A DNA stretch of 64,000 nucleotides, taken from the NCBI RefSeq assembly GCF_018613875.1, contig NZ_JAGGPJ010000024.1, positions 36,796-100,795 on the forward strand. The letters run 5' to 3'. Below the pieces are notes generated by a model. The model ran no database searches, was not told the origin of the DNA, and was given only the letters and a program-made list of their open reading frames with translations. Source of the stretch: Arthrobacter sp. ISL-28. GTDB lineage: Bacteria; Actinomycetota; Actinomycetes; Actinomycetales; Micrococcaceae. The position numbers and the translations under genes were made by a program. Positions 33,944-42,797 of the stretch are shown here, piece by piece. Every line of letters begins with the position of its first letter. Position 1 is the first letter of the stretch.

Positions 33944-35455
33944 ATGTCCCACCCATCCCCAACCCATCCCTCACTGAATCGCCGGACCCTCGGCGTCCCC
34001 GCCCTGGTCTTCATGACGATCGCCGCATCCGCCCCGCTTACAGTCGTCGCCGGCGGATACCCCAGCAACTTCGCTGTAACCGGGCTGCTCGGCGTGCCCC
34101 TGTCATTCGTCGTTCTTGGTGCGTGCCTTCTCCTGTTCACGGTTGGTTACGCTGCGATGAGTGCCCGGATTCGGAACGCCGGCGCTTTCTACGCCTACAT
34201 AGCCCAAGGCCTCGGAAGGACAGCCGGTGTCGGGGCATCGTTCCTGGCACTGACCGCCTACAACGCTGTCCAGGTCGCAATCTACGGCCTGTTCGGTTTT
34301 GCATCTGCCTCATTCATCAACGAAAAGACTGGCGCGGACGTACCATGGTGGGTCACCGCGGCGGGGGCGTTCGTGGTCGTTGCCTGGCTGGGCGTCAACA
34401 AGGTCGATTTCTCGGTTCGGGTTGTCGCAGTCATGGTGGCCTTGGAATTCCTGGCGGTCCTCATCTTCGACATCGCCTCATTCTCCGTCCAGCCCGAGGG
34501 CATCACCGCCGCGGGACTCCTCCCTGGGGACCTCTTCACCGGTGGCGTAGGAATCGTCTTGGCATTCAGCATCGCCAGCTTCATGGGTTTCGAGTCCGCC
34601 GCGATTTACAGCGAAGAGGCGAAAGACCCGAAACGATCCATCGCGCGCGCAACGTACATTTCGGTCGCCGTGATCACCATCTTCTATGCCATTTCCGCCT
34701 GGGCCATGGTGATGGGCGTAGGACCAAGCCAAATCGTCAACCAGTCCCAGGAACTCGGCCCCGGCGTCCTCTTCAGCTTCCTGGCACGGAACGTAGGCGT
34801 TCTGATGGCAGACATTGCACAGCTCTTGTTCATCACCAGTCTCTTCGCGGCCCTTCTTTCCTTTCACAATGCCGTCGCCCGCTACATCTTCGCGCTCGCG
34901 CGGGAAAACGTCCTCCCGGGACGCCTCGCGTACGTAAATCCCCGCACCCACGCGCCAGTCGCCGGTTCTGTGGTTCAGTCCGCCGTTGCCCTGACGGTTG
35001 TGACCGCCTTTGCTATCGGCGGTCTCACGTCCGACATGGGTCAGCTGTTCCCAGTGCTTACCCTTTTCACATGGCTCTCCAACGTCGCGGCGCTGGGCTT
35101 GGTGCTTTTGATGGCCTTGGTCTCCCTCTCCGTAATCGGATACTTCAGACAGAACCACCACGGGCACACTCTGTGGACCAGGCGCATCGCACCTGGATTA
35201 AGCGCCTTTGCCTTGGGAACGATCTTCGTGCTTGTCCTGCTCAACTTTGATGTGCTCATCGGAACAGCAGGTTACTCCGTGCTCCCTTGGCTCCTCCCAG
35301 CCATCGCCCTGGTCCCCGGCGTCGTCGGCATCGTCTTTGGCCGGTACCTGAAGCGGTCAGCCCCCGAAGTTTACAAGGGGATTGGCCACGGGGCAGACGA
35401 CGAGGAGCAAACAGGTTCGACTCGTACAGCGCAGCCCTCAGCTTCCAAACCCTAA
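33944..35455 (+). CDS. APC-superfamily amine permease (copy 2)
   Basis: A 503-residue, roughly 12-segment transporter from ATG 33944 with GGAGGA 6-7 bases upstream. It aligns from end to end with the permease at 10340 (shared RRTLGVPALVFMTIAASAPL, FSIASFMGFESAAIYSEE, FHNAVARY and C-terminal KGIGHG-type tail). Adjacent to an amine oxidase and aldehyde dehydrogenase, it probably imports the amine substrate (phenylethylamine, tyramine or tryptamine). The two permeases flank the catabolic core, which suggests duplication followed by use with different amines. Confidence 0.88.
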   Translation: MSHPSPTHPSLNRRTLGVPALVFMTIAASAPLTVVAGGYPSNFAVTGLLGVPLSFVVLGACLLLFTVGYAAMSARIRNAGAFYAYIAQGLGRTAGVGASFLALTAYNAVQVAIYGLFGFASASFINEKTGADVPWWVTAAGAFVVVAWLGVNKVDFSVRVVAVMVALEFLAVLIFDIASFSVQPEGITAAGLLPGDLFTGGVGIVLAFSIASFMGFESAAIYSEEAKDPKRSIARATYISVAVITIFYAISAWAMVMGVGPSQIVNQSQELGPGVLFSFLARNVGVLMADIAQLLFITSLFAALLSFHNAVARYIFALARENVLPGRLAYVNPRTHAPVAGSVVQSAVALTVVTAFAIGGLTSDMGQLFPVLTLFTWLSNVAALGLVLLMALVSLSVIGYFRQNHHGHTLWTRRIAPGLSAFALGTIFVLVLLNFDVLIGTAGYSVLPWLLPAIALVPGVVGIVFGRYLKRSAPEVYKGIGHGADDEEQTGSTRTAQPSASKP

Positions 35456-35467
35456 TCACCACAGAAT

Positions 35468-35507
35468 GCGGCCGTTCACCTGCTAGCAATCAGAACGGCC
35501 GCTTTTT
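35468..35507 (+). terminator. Rho-independent terminator after permease copy 2
   Basis: GCGGCCGTTC (35468-35477) pairs with GAACGGCCGC (35493-35502), followed by TTTTT. It ends the amine operon 12 bases after the stop. Confidence 0.88.
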
Positions 35508-35610
35508 GACTGCGTACACTGTCAGATTGTGCAGGGGCTCACGCCCTTGAAATTTCAGCCCCGCAAGCGTCGCTAGGATGGGCTGCAAATGCAGTCCAAG
35601 GAGGGCAAGA

Positions 35611-36100
35611 GTGCCGAAAATTGTCGACCACGACCAGCGGCGGGCGGAGCTCGTCGAGGGGACCTGGAGAATCATCGCCCGTGACGGTATCGAAAGTGCC
35701 ACCATGCGTGGGATCGCAGCTGAAGCCGGTTTCGCAAATGGTGCGGTGAAACCTTACTTTGCAACCAAAGAAGAGACACTCACCTTCGCATTCGCTCACG
35801 TTTATGACGCTACCAATATGCGGATAGCTAGCGATCCTGACCGTGCCGGGATGCACGAAGATTCGATCCGGAAGTGGACAGATATGGTCCTCAAATATCT
35901 AGGCGATGCACGCAGGAAAAAGTGGGTCTCATTCCTCTTCTGCTGACGAGGTCCTTGCCGAGCTTATTTTGAATGTGCTTTTAGGTGCCCAGATCCGCGC
36001 CGTCCTGTGTCCCTCGGAGAGCCTTTCCTCGGAGCTCATTAGCCAAGTCAAGGGCTTGCTGCACCTCGCCGGCCACACCGGGACGACAACCGAACGATAT
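35611..36100 (+). pseudogene. TetR-family regulator, frameshifted with internal loss
   Basis: The gene starts at GTG 35611 (VPKIVDHDQRRAELVEG) behind AAGGAGGG. The helix-turn-helix is intact (IIARDGIESATMRGIAAEAGFANGAVKPYFATKEETL). After about 110 residues the frame ends at 35943 (DARRKKWVSFLFC). The expected C-terminal part appears in another frame from about 35940 (DEVLAELILNVLLGAQIRAVLCPSESLSSELISQVKGLLHLAG). The distance is too short for a full ligand domain, so a deletion accompanies the frameshift. A truncated DNA-binding product could still be made. Confidence 0.65.
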
Positions 36101-36960
36101 TGGAGGCACAGACGGCATAAATCTTGTTGCCCTTCATGTCATGAACGGGCTCTTCGCAAGGAACCGCTGGAACAGCGAGCAGCAGCATCGACGATGCGAT
36201 CCTCAGCTTGGCTGCGCGGAATGCACTTGTCGGGGGTGGTGTCTTCTCAGACCGAAGCGCAGCAGCTCACTAGCATGTAGGCACCTTCCCCCACCACCCC
36301 ATGCAACTGATGGCCCTCAACATACATCAGTGCGAAGGCGACAGCAGCACGCGCCACTCTAACTAGCCGAGAGGTCGTGTAGCCCGGGTGCGCACGTGCA
36401 ATGAAGGTGTAGCCGAAGACTCAAAAGCAGACCGCAACGGGTACCCCCATGGCCGGACACGCGGCGCCTATCCTGCAGAAGAGTGGCACCGTAGGGCACT
36501 GTATTGCCAGTGCTCGAACCACTTCGGCGTTCGTCCAGCACCACTGCCGGCCCAGTATCGATATTGATTTCCCCACGAACCATGTGCGGCCGGAAATCCG
36601 CCAGAATGACGAAAGGCCGGTTATCGGCGGCGGGAGCAACAGGTTGGAGAGTGCCCTTTGTGGCAGCCGTCCAGGCTTGCTAATACAGCCGACGCGCATC
36701 CACATTGTCTAGCATCTGGCCGTCCGTTAGTTCTGCGTAGACACCGGCCAAAACCGAAGCATTACTTCGGTCCGAGTACGCCCGATGGCGGATTCACGGC
36801 CTACGGTTGCCTAAAGGCAACTTACTGGTAATCGTGTCTAGTCGTTCTTGAACTGTCTCAGACCGGTTCATGAGCAAATTAAGAGCGTGCTTTGCACGGT
36901 CAGCGAGCGGTCGGCGCACAATCCATAGTGAAATTGACCGACGAAACGGACGGAGTTTTC
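36101..36960. other. Decayed region without a supportable gene
   Basis: Plus-strand sequence near 36100-36170 reads GGTDGINLVALHVMNGLFARNRW in one frame, which looks protein-like but belongs to no family I recognise. A minus-strand stretch (about 36400-36620) contains VRGEINIDTGPAVVLDERRSG, also unrecognised. Neither has a start with a ribosome-binding site. Both may be gene remnants. Confidence 0.4.
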
Positions 36961-37917
36961 ATGGTGGTTTTGGACGCATTGGAGCGGCAGATCGTGGCCG
37001 CCCTTCAGCTGGACCCGCGCTGTCCCTGGCGCAAGATGGCGGCTGTGCTGGGAGAAGCCGAGCGCACTGTGGCACGCCGGGGCTCCCAGCTGCTGGAATC
37101 CGGGGCGGTGGCCGTTGTAGGTGTGCGGCCCCGGCCGGCGGCGGTACTGGTCGAAATGCGCTGCACCCCCGGGACTGTTCGCGCAGCGGCGCAGGCCCTC
37201 GCCCAGCGAAGCGACACGACGTTCGTTTACACCACTACCGGCACCGGCGACTGCGTCGCGGAAATACTGACCGAGCCGGGGCGTATGGGCGATGTGTTGT
37301 CCGATGAACTGCCTTCAACAATCGGCCTGAGGGACTCCACCAGCTACCCGGTACTCCGTTACTTCAGGACCATTCGTGGCTGGCGGCCGGAAATCCTGAG
37401 CGCCGACCGCGCCGAAGCCTTTCGCTCCGGCCTGTCGACGGACTCCGGAATCCTGGAAGCCCGGCACGAACTGAACCGTCAGGACACCGAACTGGTTGAA
37501 GCGCTGTGTGCCGACGGCCGGATGAGCTTCGAGGCGCTGGCGCGGAGGGTTGGCGTGTCGGAAGCCACGGCTAGGCGCCGCACCGAATGGCTGTTGGCCA
37601 ACAACCAGGTTCAGCTGAGGGCCGTCGTCGAACCTGCGGCGTTCGGGCTTGCTGTTGAAGCGTTGCTCTGGGTCCGGGCTGCGCCGCGGCATGTCGAACA
37701 GTTGGGCAAGAGCCTGTCCGAACTTCCGACGGTGCGATACGCCGCGGCCCTTGCCGGCGATTTCCAGATCGTCGCCGATGTCACTGTGGAGGACATGTCC
37801 TCCCTGTACCGCTTCATCACGGGGTCGGACTGGGCCCAATACGCTTCCGGCGTGGATGTCTCCGTGCTGTTGGACGCCCGCAAGCGCGGCGGCCGCCTCA
37901 TGCGGTCATCGTCGTAA
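36961..37917 (+). CDS. Lrp/AsnC-type regulator with two tandem modules
   Basis: A 318-residue regulator from ATG 36961 with CGGAG 6 bases upstream. It carries two Lrp-like units: helix-turn-helix 1 (LERQIVAALQLDPRCPWRKMAAVLGEAERTV) plus a ligand-type domain, then helix-turn-helix 2 (NRQDTELVEALCADGRMSFEALARRVGVSEATARRR) plus a second RAM-like domain ending in SVLLDARK. Ordinary Lrp proteins are about 150 residues, so this is the double form found in actinobacteria. It converges on the amidase gene with a 20-base overlap of the 3' ends and probably responds to an amide or amino acid used by that locus. Confidence 0.85.
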   Translation: MVVLDALERQIVAALQLDPRCPWRKMAAVLGEAERTVARRGSQLLESGAVAVVGVRPRPAAVLVEMRCTPGTVRAAAQALAQRSDTTFVYTTTGTGDCVAEILTEPGRMGDVLSDELPSTIGLRDSTSYPVLRYFRTIRGWRPEILSADRAEAFRSGLSTDSGILEARHELNRQDTELVEALCADGRMSFEALARRVGVSEATARRRTEWLLANNQVQLRAVVEPAAFGLAVEALLWVRAAPRHVEQLGKSLSELPTVRYAAALAGDFQIVADVTVEDMSSLYRFITGSDWAQYASGVDVSVLLDARKRGGRLMRSSS

Positions 37918-39346
37918 GCCCCGCTCCCGCCCCGGCAAGGACAGGCGCGACGGCGGCGTACCCCGTCTGCTTCTCGAAGGCATGGCCCCAACGCAGCAGC
38001 TGCATATCCGTGTAGTGGTTACCGGCGAGCTGGAGGCCGATGGGCAGTCCGGCAGAGTTGAAGCCCGCCGGCACGCTGAGCACGGGCAGCCCGGTGGCGG
38101 ACAGCACGCACGCTGAACGCATCCAGTCCAAATACGTCTCCGACGCCACACCGGCAACCTCCGAGGGGTACCGCAGCGTCGCATCGAACGGCAGGACCTG
38201 GGCGCAGGGGCTGGCGAAGAGGTCATAGCGGCCGAAGAATTCCTGCACGCTGAGCTCAAGGCGCGTGCGGGCAGCAGTGGTCTCAATGAGGTCCTGGGCC
38301 GTCAGCGCCTGCCCCATGGCCACATTCCAGCGGACTTCCGGCTTAATGAGGTCTCCGAAACGTTCAACAATCGGTCCAATGCCGGCAGCGAAGTCCATGG
38401 CGCGCGTGTTGCCGAAGACCAGATCGGCTTCGCTGAAGTCCGGCGTGGCTTCCTCCACGACCGCGCCCAGTCCCTCGAACACGGCAAGCTGCCGTTCAAG
38501 GTGGTCGAGGATCCCAGGTTCCACCGGCACACCGATGCCAAAGTCCCGGGACCAGCCGATCCGCACTCCCCTCATATCCGTGTCCAGGCTGGCCCTGAAA
38601 GCCTCCGGCTCAAGGCCCTGAGGGTACGGTACGCGGGGATCTCTGCCGGCAGTGACCGACATGAACAGCGCGAGGTCCTCCACGCTGCGGGCCATCGGCC
38701 CGGTCCTTCCCAGCCACGCGTACGCGTTCACGGCCGAGGGCATGGGGATGACCCCCGTCGAGGGCCGGAAGCCGGCCACGTTGCAGAACGAGGCCGGGAT
38801 GCGGAGCGAGCCGCCCATGTCACTGCCGTCACCGATGCTTTGGATCCGTGAAGCGACGACGGCGGCCACGCCGCCGCTGCTGCCACCAGCGCTCAAGGTG
38901 GGTGCGTAGGGGTTGGTTGTGGTTCCGAAGAGTTCGTTAAACGTGTGTGATCCGGCCCCGAATTCGGGAACATTGGACTTGCCAGTGGTGATGACCCCGG
39001 CTGCCTTCAACCGCGCGACGATCAGGTCATCGGCCTCGGGAACGAAGTCCCGCAGGGCGAGCGAGCCCTGGGTAGTGAGCATCCCGGCAGTGTTGTTGGT
39101 GTCCTTGTGCGTCATGGGCAGGCCGTGGAGCGGCGGCAACTCCGTGCCCGAAGCGGTCACCTGATCCGCCCTCGCGGCGAGTGCCTGCGCCCCTTCGACG
39201 TCGAGCGTGACCACGGCGTTGATCACGGGATTCACCTCGGCGATCCGGTCCAGATGGTCGGCAAGGGCTTCGCGCGCCGAGATCGTCTTCGTGCGGATGG
39301 CTGCGGTGAGTTCGACGGCGGATAGCTCGCCAATGGTGCCAGGCAT
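37898..39346 (-). CDS. Amidase-signature hydrolase
   Basis: A 482-residue amidase with the Ser-cisSer-Lys triad: Lys81 (MTHKDTNN), cis-Ser156 (SAGGSSGG) and nucleophile Ser180 (GSDMGGSLRIPASF). It belongs to the family containing indoleacetamide hydrolases and other aryl-amidases; substrate is not readable from sequence. Its distinct cis-Ser region and length separate it from iacH. It is divergent (273-bp gap) from a two-gene membrane system, which may import its substrate. If it hydrolyses indole-3-acetamide it would feed the iac genes, but that is speculation. Confidence 0.85.
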   Translation of the reverse strand: MPGTIGELSAVELTAAIRTKTISAREALADHLDRIAEVNPVINAVVTLDVEGAQALAARADQVTASGTELPPLHGLPMTHKDTNNTAGMLTTQGSLALRDFVPEADDLIVARLKAAGVITTGKSNVPEFGAGSHTFNELFGTTTNPYAPTLSAGGSSGGVAAVVASRIQSIGDGSDMGGSLRIPASFCNVAGFRPSTGVIPMPSAVNAYAWLGRTGPMARSVEDLALFMSVTAGRDPRVPYPQGLEPEAFRASLDTDMRGVRIGWSRDFGIGVPVEPGILDHLERQLAVFEGLGAVVEEATPDFSEADLVFGNTRAMDFAAGIGPIVERFGDLIKPEVRWNVAMGQALTAQDLIETTAARTRLELSVQEFFGRYDLFASPCAQVLPFDATLRYPSEVAGVASETYLDWMRSACVLSATGLPVLSVPAGFNSAGLPIGLQLAGNHYTDMQLLRWGHAFEKQTGYAAVAPVLAGAGAGLTTMTA

Positions 39347-39619
39347 GATTGCTCCTTTACTCGGTGTTCACTGCCTGAAAGTGTGCCGCGTCACTCCGGC
39401 ACCCAGGAAGCCTTTCATCCAGCTGGGCATGCTTTGACTGAATGCGCCAACAATCTGGCTGATTCAGTCAGGTCTTGTTCCTCCTCCGGCGAAGAGTGGA
39501 TTCTGTTGCATACGCCTTGGCCAATCCGGTCGAGGGGCAAGGATTCGCCCTGATGCAGCACGTACCGCACAACGTCGTCGCGCGCCGCCCGCACCCGGGC
39601 ATTCAACCGGAGGTTTCTC

Positions 39620-40381
39620 ATGCACCAACCCCTGGCAGTACAACCCCAAGTAACAAGCAACTCGACGGACGTCCTGGCCATTGCCAACAGCCCCATCTTG
39701 TGGGTCTGCGTCGCAGGTGTCTTCGGCGTCATCATCATTCAGTCTGTGATCTTCATGAAGGCAGCGCGCCGTGCAGCGCCGTCGGTGGACATGAGCACAC
39801 AGGACATCAAGACGTCATTCCGTTCCGGTGCGGTCTCTGCCATAGGGCCCTCATTGGCCGTTTCCCTCGTGGCTATCGCGCTGTTGGGCCTGTTCGGCGC
39901 TCCGGCTGTGCTGACCAGGATCGGCTTGATCGGTTCGGCCGCCTACGAAGTCTCCGCGGCCAGCATCGCCGCAGGTTCCATGGGCGCCAAGCTCGACGAT
40001 GCCAGCTACACCCAAAGCGTGTTCGCGGTGGCGTTCTTCGTCATGAGCATGGGTGGCGCCATGTGGATGCTGGCAACGCTGATCCTGACGCCGCTGCTCC
40101 GAAAAGGTGATGCCAAGGTTCGCTCCGTGAATCCCGCCGCCATGGCCATCGTGCCTGCGGCCGCCCTGATCGGCGCCTTCTCCTGCCTGGGGCTCAGCGA
40201 ACTGCCAAAGTCAGGCATCCATGTCCTGGCCTTCCTCGTCTCCGCCGCGGTGATGGGCCTTTGCCTGCTGCTGGCCAGGAAATTCAGCAAGAGCTGGCTG
40301 CGCGAGTGGGGCCTCGGCTTCTCCATCGTCATCGGCCTCATTGCCGCATACCTTGCAGCCAGCCCGGCCATCGGCGCCTGA
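39620..40381 (+). CDS. DUF5058 family membrane protein
   Basis: A 253-residue integral membrane protein from ATG 39620 with GGAGG 5-6 bases upstream. Six or more hydrophobic segments are visible, with the family-like SPILWVCVAGVFGVIIIQSVIFMKAARRAAP at the N-terminus and FRSGAVSAIGPSLAVSLVAIALL. The DUF5058 family is of unknown function and usually occurs with a second membrane protein, as here, and with hydrolase or peptidase genes. A substrate transporter is a reasonable inference. Confidence 0.75.
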   Translation: MHQPLAVQPQVTSNSTDVLAIANSPILWVCVAGVFGVIIIQSVIFMKAARRAAPSVDMSTQDIKTSFRSGAVSAIGPSLAVSLVAIALLGLFGAPAVLTRIGLIGSAAYEVSAASIAAGSMGAKLDDASYTQSVFAVAFFVMSMGGAMWMLATLILTPLLRKGDAKVRSVNPAAMAIVPAAALIGAFSCLGLSELPKSGIHVLAFLVSAAVMGLCLLLARKFSKSWLREWGLGFSIVIGLIAAYLAASPAIGA

Positions 40382-40436
40382 GCACCGACCCTAGCCCTGA
40401 GAGCCAAGCCTGACCACCGTCGGAAAGGAACACCCC

Positions 40437-41171
40437 GTGACTTCCACCACCATTGTCCCCGCCACCAGCAACACCGCCATGACTGACTTCAGCCGCACCA
40501 CCTCCCGCTGGGGACAGATCACGATGATCATCGGCTTGCTAATCTCACTGGCCGGCCCGTTGGACCTGGTCTTTGCCAGCGGCCTGGACATTGCTCCCGA
40601 ACAGCTCTGGATCGCGTTCGCAGCCGTCGCTGCCACCTTCGGCATCATCTGGATCGTTGAGCCGCTGACCTACTTCCCTGCCCTGGGACCGGCAGCCATG
40701 TACCAGGCATTCATGATCGGCAACATCTCCAATAAGCTCCTACCTGCAGCGCTCATCGCACAAACCAACATCGGTGCCAAGCCGGGCAGCAAACGCGCGG
40801 AGCTGGCCGCCGTCGTCGCTATCTGCGGAGCCGCGGCGGTCCACCTTGTATCCCTGGCGATCTTCGTGGGGCTCCTCGGGAGCTGGCTTATCAGCGTCAT
40901 TCCGCCGTCGGTACTGCTTGTCACCCGACTGTACGTGCTGCCCACAGTCCTCGCTGCCGTTTTGGTGCAAGCCGTCGTGTCCATGAAGCAGCCCCGCACG
41001 ACTGTCATTGCGCTGGTGGTGTCAGCCGTCGTCGTATTCGTAATCCTTCCGCTGGCACCGTCGCTCGCGATGGTGTCCACCGCCATCGTCGTACTGGCCA
41101 CGATCATGTTGGCCTGGTTCTTCCGCGCGAAGAGCGTCACGGCTAAGAGCGAACCCGTCCACATCGAGTAG
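40437..41171 (+). CDS. Membrane partner of the DUF5058 protein
   Basis: A 244-residue protein starting at GTG 40437 with GGAAAGGAA upstream, 55 bases after the DUF5058 gene. It has about six membrane segments and the distinctive EPLTYFPALGPAAMYQAFMIGNISNKLLPAA stretch, which I associate with small transporter partners next to DUF5058 proteins. Together the two could form a heteromeric carrier for an amide or amino acid, in the neighbourhood of the amidase and double Lrp regulator. Confidence 0.7.
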   Translation: MTSTTIVPATSNTAMTDFSRTTSRWGQITMIIGLLISLAGPLDLVFASGLDIAPEQLWIAFAAVAATFGIIWIVEPLTYFPALGPAAMYQAFMIGNISNKLLPAALIAQTNIGAKPGSKRAELAAVVAICGAAAVHLVSLAIFVGLLGSWLISVIPPSVLLVTRLYVLPTVLAAVLVQAVVSMKQPRTTVIALVVSAVVVFVILPLAPSLAMVSTAIVVLATIMLAWFFRAKSVTAKSEPVHIE

Positions 41172-41924
41172 TCAGCCCCGCCAACTTCAAGTTCTGTCGA
41201 ATTCACGATCGACGCCGAGAAACACGGCCATGAAGCAATCGACGGCGCTGGCCATCCTCGAACGCTCAGGAGGCGGGCATCTCAGCACAAGGCTTCGCCA
41301 CACCGCTCTGAAGAACTCCACCACGACAGCACGTCAATCCTGGGCGCCTTTCGGGGGAGAAAAAGGCACTCCCCCGACACTGCGCGCCCATCCCCGAGTT
41401 GATGGAAACTCCGCCATTATCGGCGCTTCTGAAGGCCTAAAAAAGGGCAGTTCCGAACGTCAGCGAATGAAGGCCGGGACGTAAGGTGCTGACGGCCCCA
41501 GCTGGTCCGTCGCGTTCTCGAAACTACTGGAGGGCGCGATAGCTATGCCGGTGTTTTTACGCCGAGTCTGCTTCAGCGCTCTAGAAAGTTTCTCTGCGTT
41601 ATCCGCCAGAATACGTTTGGGTCCCGCTGGTTCGGGACCCAGCATGCGAACATGTCGAGCATGGCGTCGTCTGGCATGGGCACTTCCCCGCGGGAGGCCG
41701 TGGGGTGTGGCCAGCCGCTTCCCCACCATGCGTTCGGGAGGCGGGAAAATACGGCACCGATAGCGGCCCGGTCACGGTACGAGGGGGCCGACGTGAGACT
41801 CGTGGTAAACGCCAGAAAGCTTCACCCCATGCGCTCTTATGTCGGTGCTCTCGGCGATGATTGTCCGGTGCCTGCATTTCCCATTCGAAGCGCCCGCCCC
41901 GCAGTGGCCATCCCGCCGGGGCGC
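41172..41924. other. Intergenic region with a dispersed repeat and hairpin
   Basis: Contains one copy of a repeated element (see 41398), a hairpin TGGGTCCC/GGGACCCA near 41619-41642, and a minus-strand frame ending at 41460 (NAEKLSRALKQTRRKNTGIAIAPSSS) that looks protein-like but has no recognised family or start. The DUF3841 frame is open upstream to 41652 but that part has no conserved character. Confidence 0.4.
41398..41430. repeat. Copy 1 of a short dispersed element
   Basis: GTTGATGGAAACTCC, then CATTATCGGCG; a related copy, GTTGACGGAATCTCC then CTATCGGCG, lies at 43954-43978. Both sit in intergenic DNA on the same strand 2.5 kb apart and are followed by GGCCTA/TGCCTA. They could be ends of a lost mobile element or a recurring regulatory or recombination sequence. 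Confidence 0.4.
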
Positions 41925-42536
41925 ATGCGCCACGACATCTCGGAGGACCGGATCCTCCTGCACACGATCCAGACGGCGGAGGCGTTCGGCGCGCTCCTTA
42001 CCAACGAAGTGCTCAAGCCCAACCCGGCCATGGCTGAACCGCCGCTGCACGCGGACGGCTACGACTGGATGTACCGGCAGATGGCTGCACGGCTGCCCAC
42101 GACCGGTGACGGAGCGATCTGGCTCTGGGCCCGGATACGGCGCCAAACGCTCGTGGAACTGTGCGGGCTCGCTCCCGGGCAGGTTCTGCTGACCTGCAGG
42201 GTGCCACGGGAGCGGGTACTGCTGTCCCATTTTGGTGACTGGCATGCCGTCCTGAACCGGCATCCACTGATTATTGAGCACCCCGACGAGAGCGACGAAG
42301 CATACGGTGCCCGGCTGGACCGTATCTTTGAGGACGTCGACAGCCGCGTCCGTGCAGCCGGGGTGGCGCTGAATGCAGAATACCGGCATTGGCCCGCGGA
42401 CGTGCGGACAGAACTCGAGGACAGCTGGGCCTTCATACTGGATCCGACGAACTACGGACGCTACGAATCCTGGCAGGCAACCGTACATGCACTGCATTCC
42501 GACGATGTCGTACAGGCCGTCCGGATTGAAGGCTGA
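41925..42536 (+). CDS. DUF3841 domain protein
   Basis: A 203-residue product if started at ATG 41925 (MRHDISEDR). The conserved part begins at LLHTIQTAEAFGALL and continues through DGYDWMYRQMAARLP, GAIWLWARIRRQTLVELCG, LLTCRVPRERVLLSHFGDWHAVLNR and ELEDSWAFILD. This is the DUF3841 family, cytosolic proteins of unknown function often found near defence or toxin genes. No strong ribosome-binding site marks the start. A single-gene unit here. Confidence 0.7.
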   Translation: MRHDISEDRILLHTIQTAEAFGALLTNEVLKPNPAMAEPPLHADGYDWMYRQMAARLPTTGDGAIWLWARIRRQTLVELCGLAPGQVLLTCRVPRERVLLSHFGDWHAVLNRHPLIIEHPDESDEAYGARLDRIFEDVDSRVRAAGVALNAEYRHWPADVRTELEDSWAFILDPTNYGRYESWQATVHALHSDDVVQAVRIEG

Positions 42537-42797
42537 GCACTGTCCGGTCAACACGTTCCCGCCCGATTCCCTCCTCAACCGTGTGCCAGACGGCGAGAGG
42601 ATCATGGGCACGTTCCGTCGGCGCTCCCGTTTCCAGGGAACGTCACAGGTGAGCAGCTTCCCGAGGGACATCGCAGTGCGGACCGCAATCTCGACGAGCT
42701 CTTGAACAGCCCATCGGCACAGGAAGCTGGCCGCAGTCCTTCGATAAGTTGGTTCGGTAAGGCCGGCCACGGGTAAACCGACTCATTTGGAGAAGAC

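Noticed and set aside
41460..41729. Minus-strand small gene ending AIAPSSSFENATDQLGPSAPYVPAFIR
   Set aside because: Part of the sequence looks natural but there is no recognised family, start signal or context; mentioned only within the intergenic entry.
41772..42770. Long minus-strand open frame opposite the DUF3841 gene
   Set aside because: The plus frame shows the conserved DUF3841 segments; the minus frame is cysteine- and arginine-rich noise without start signals.
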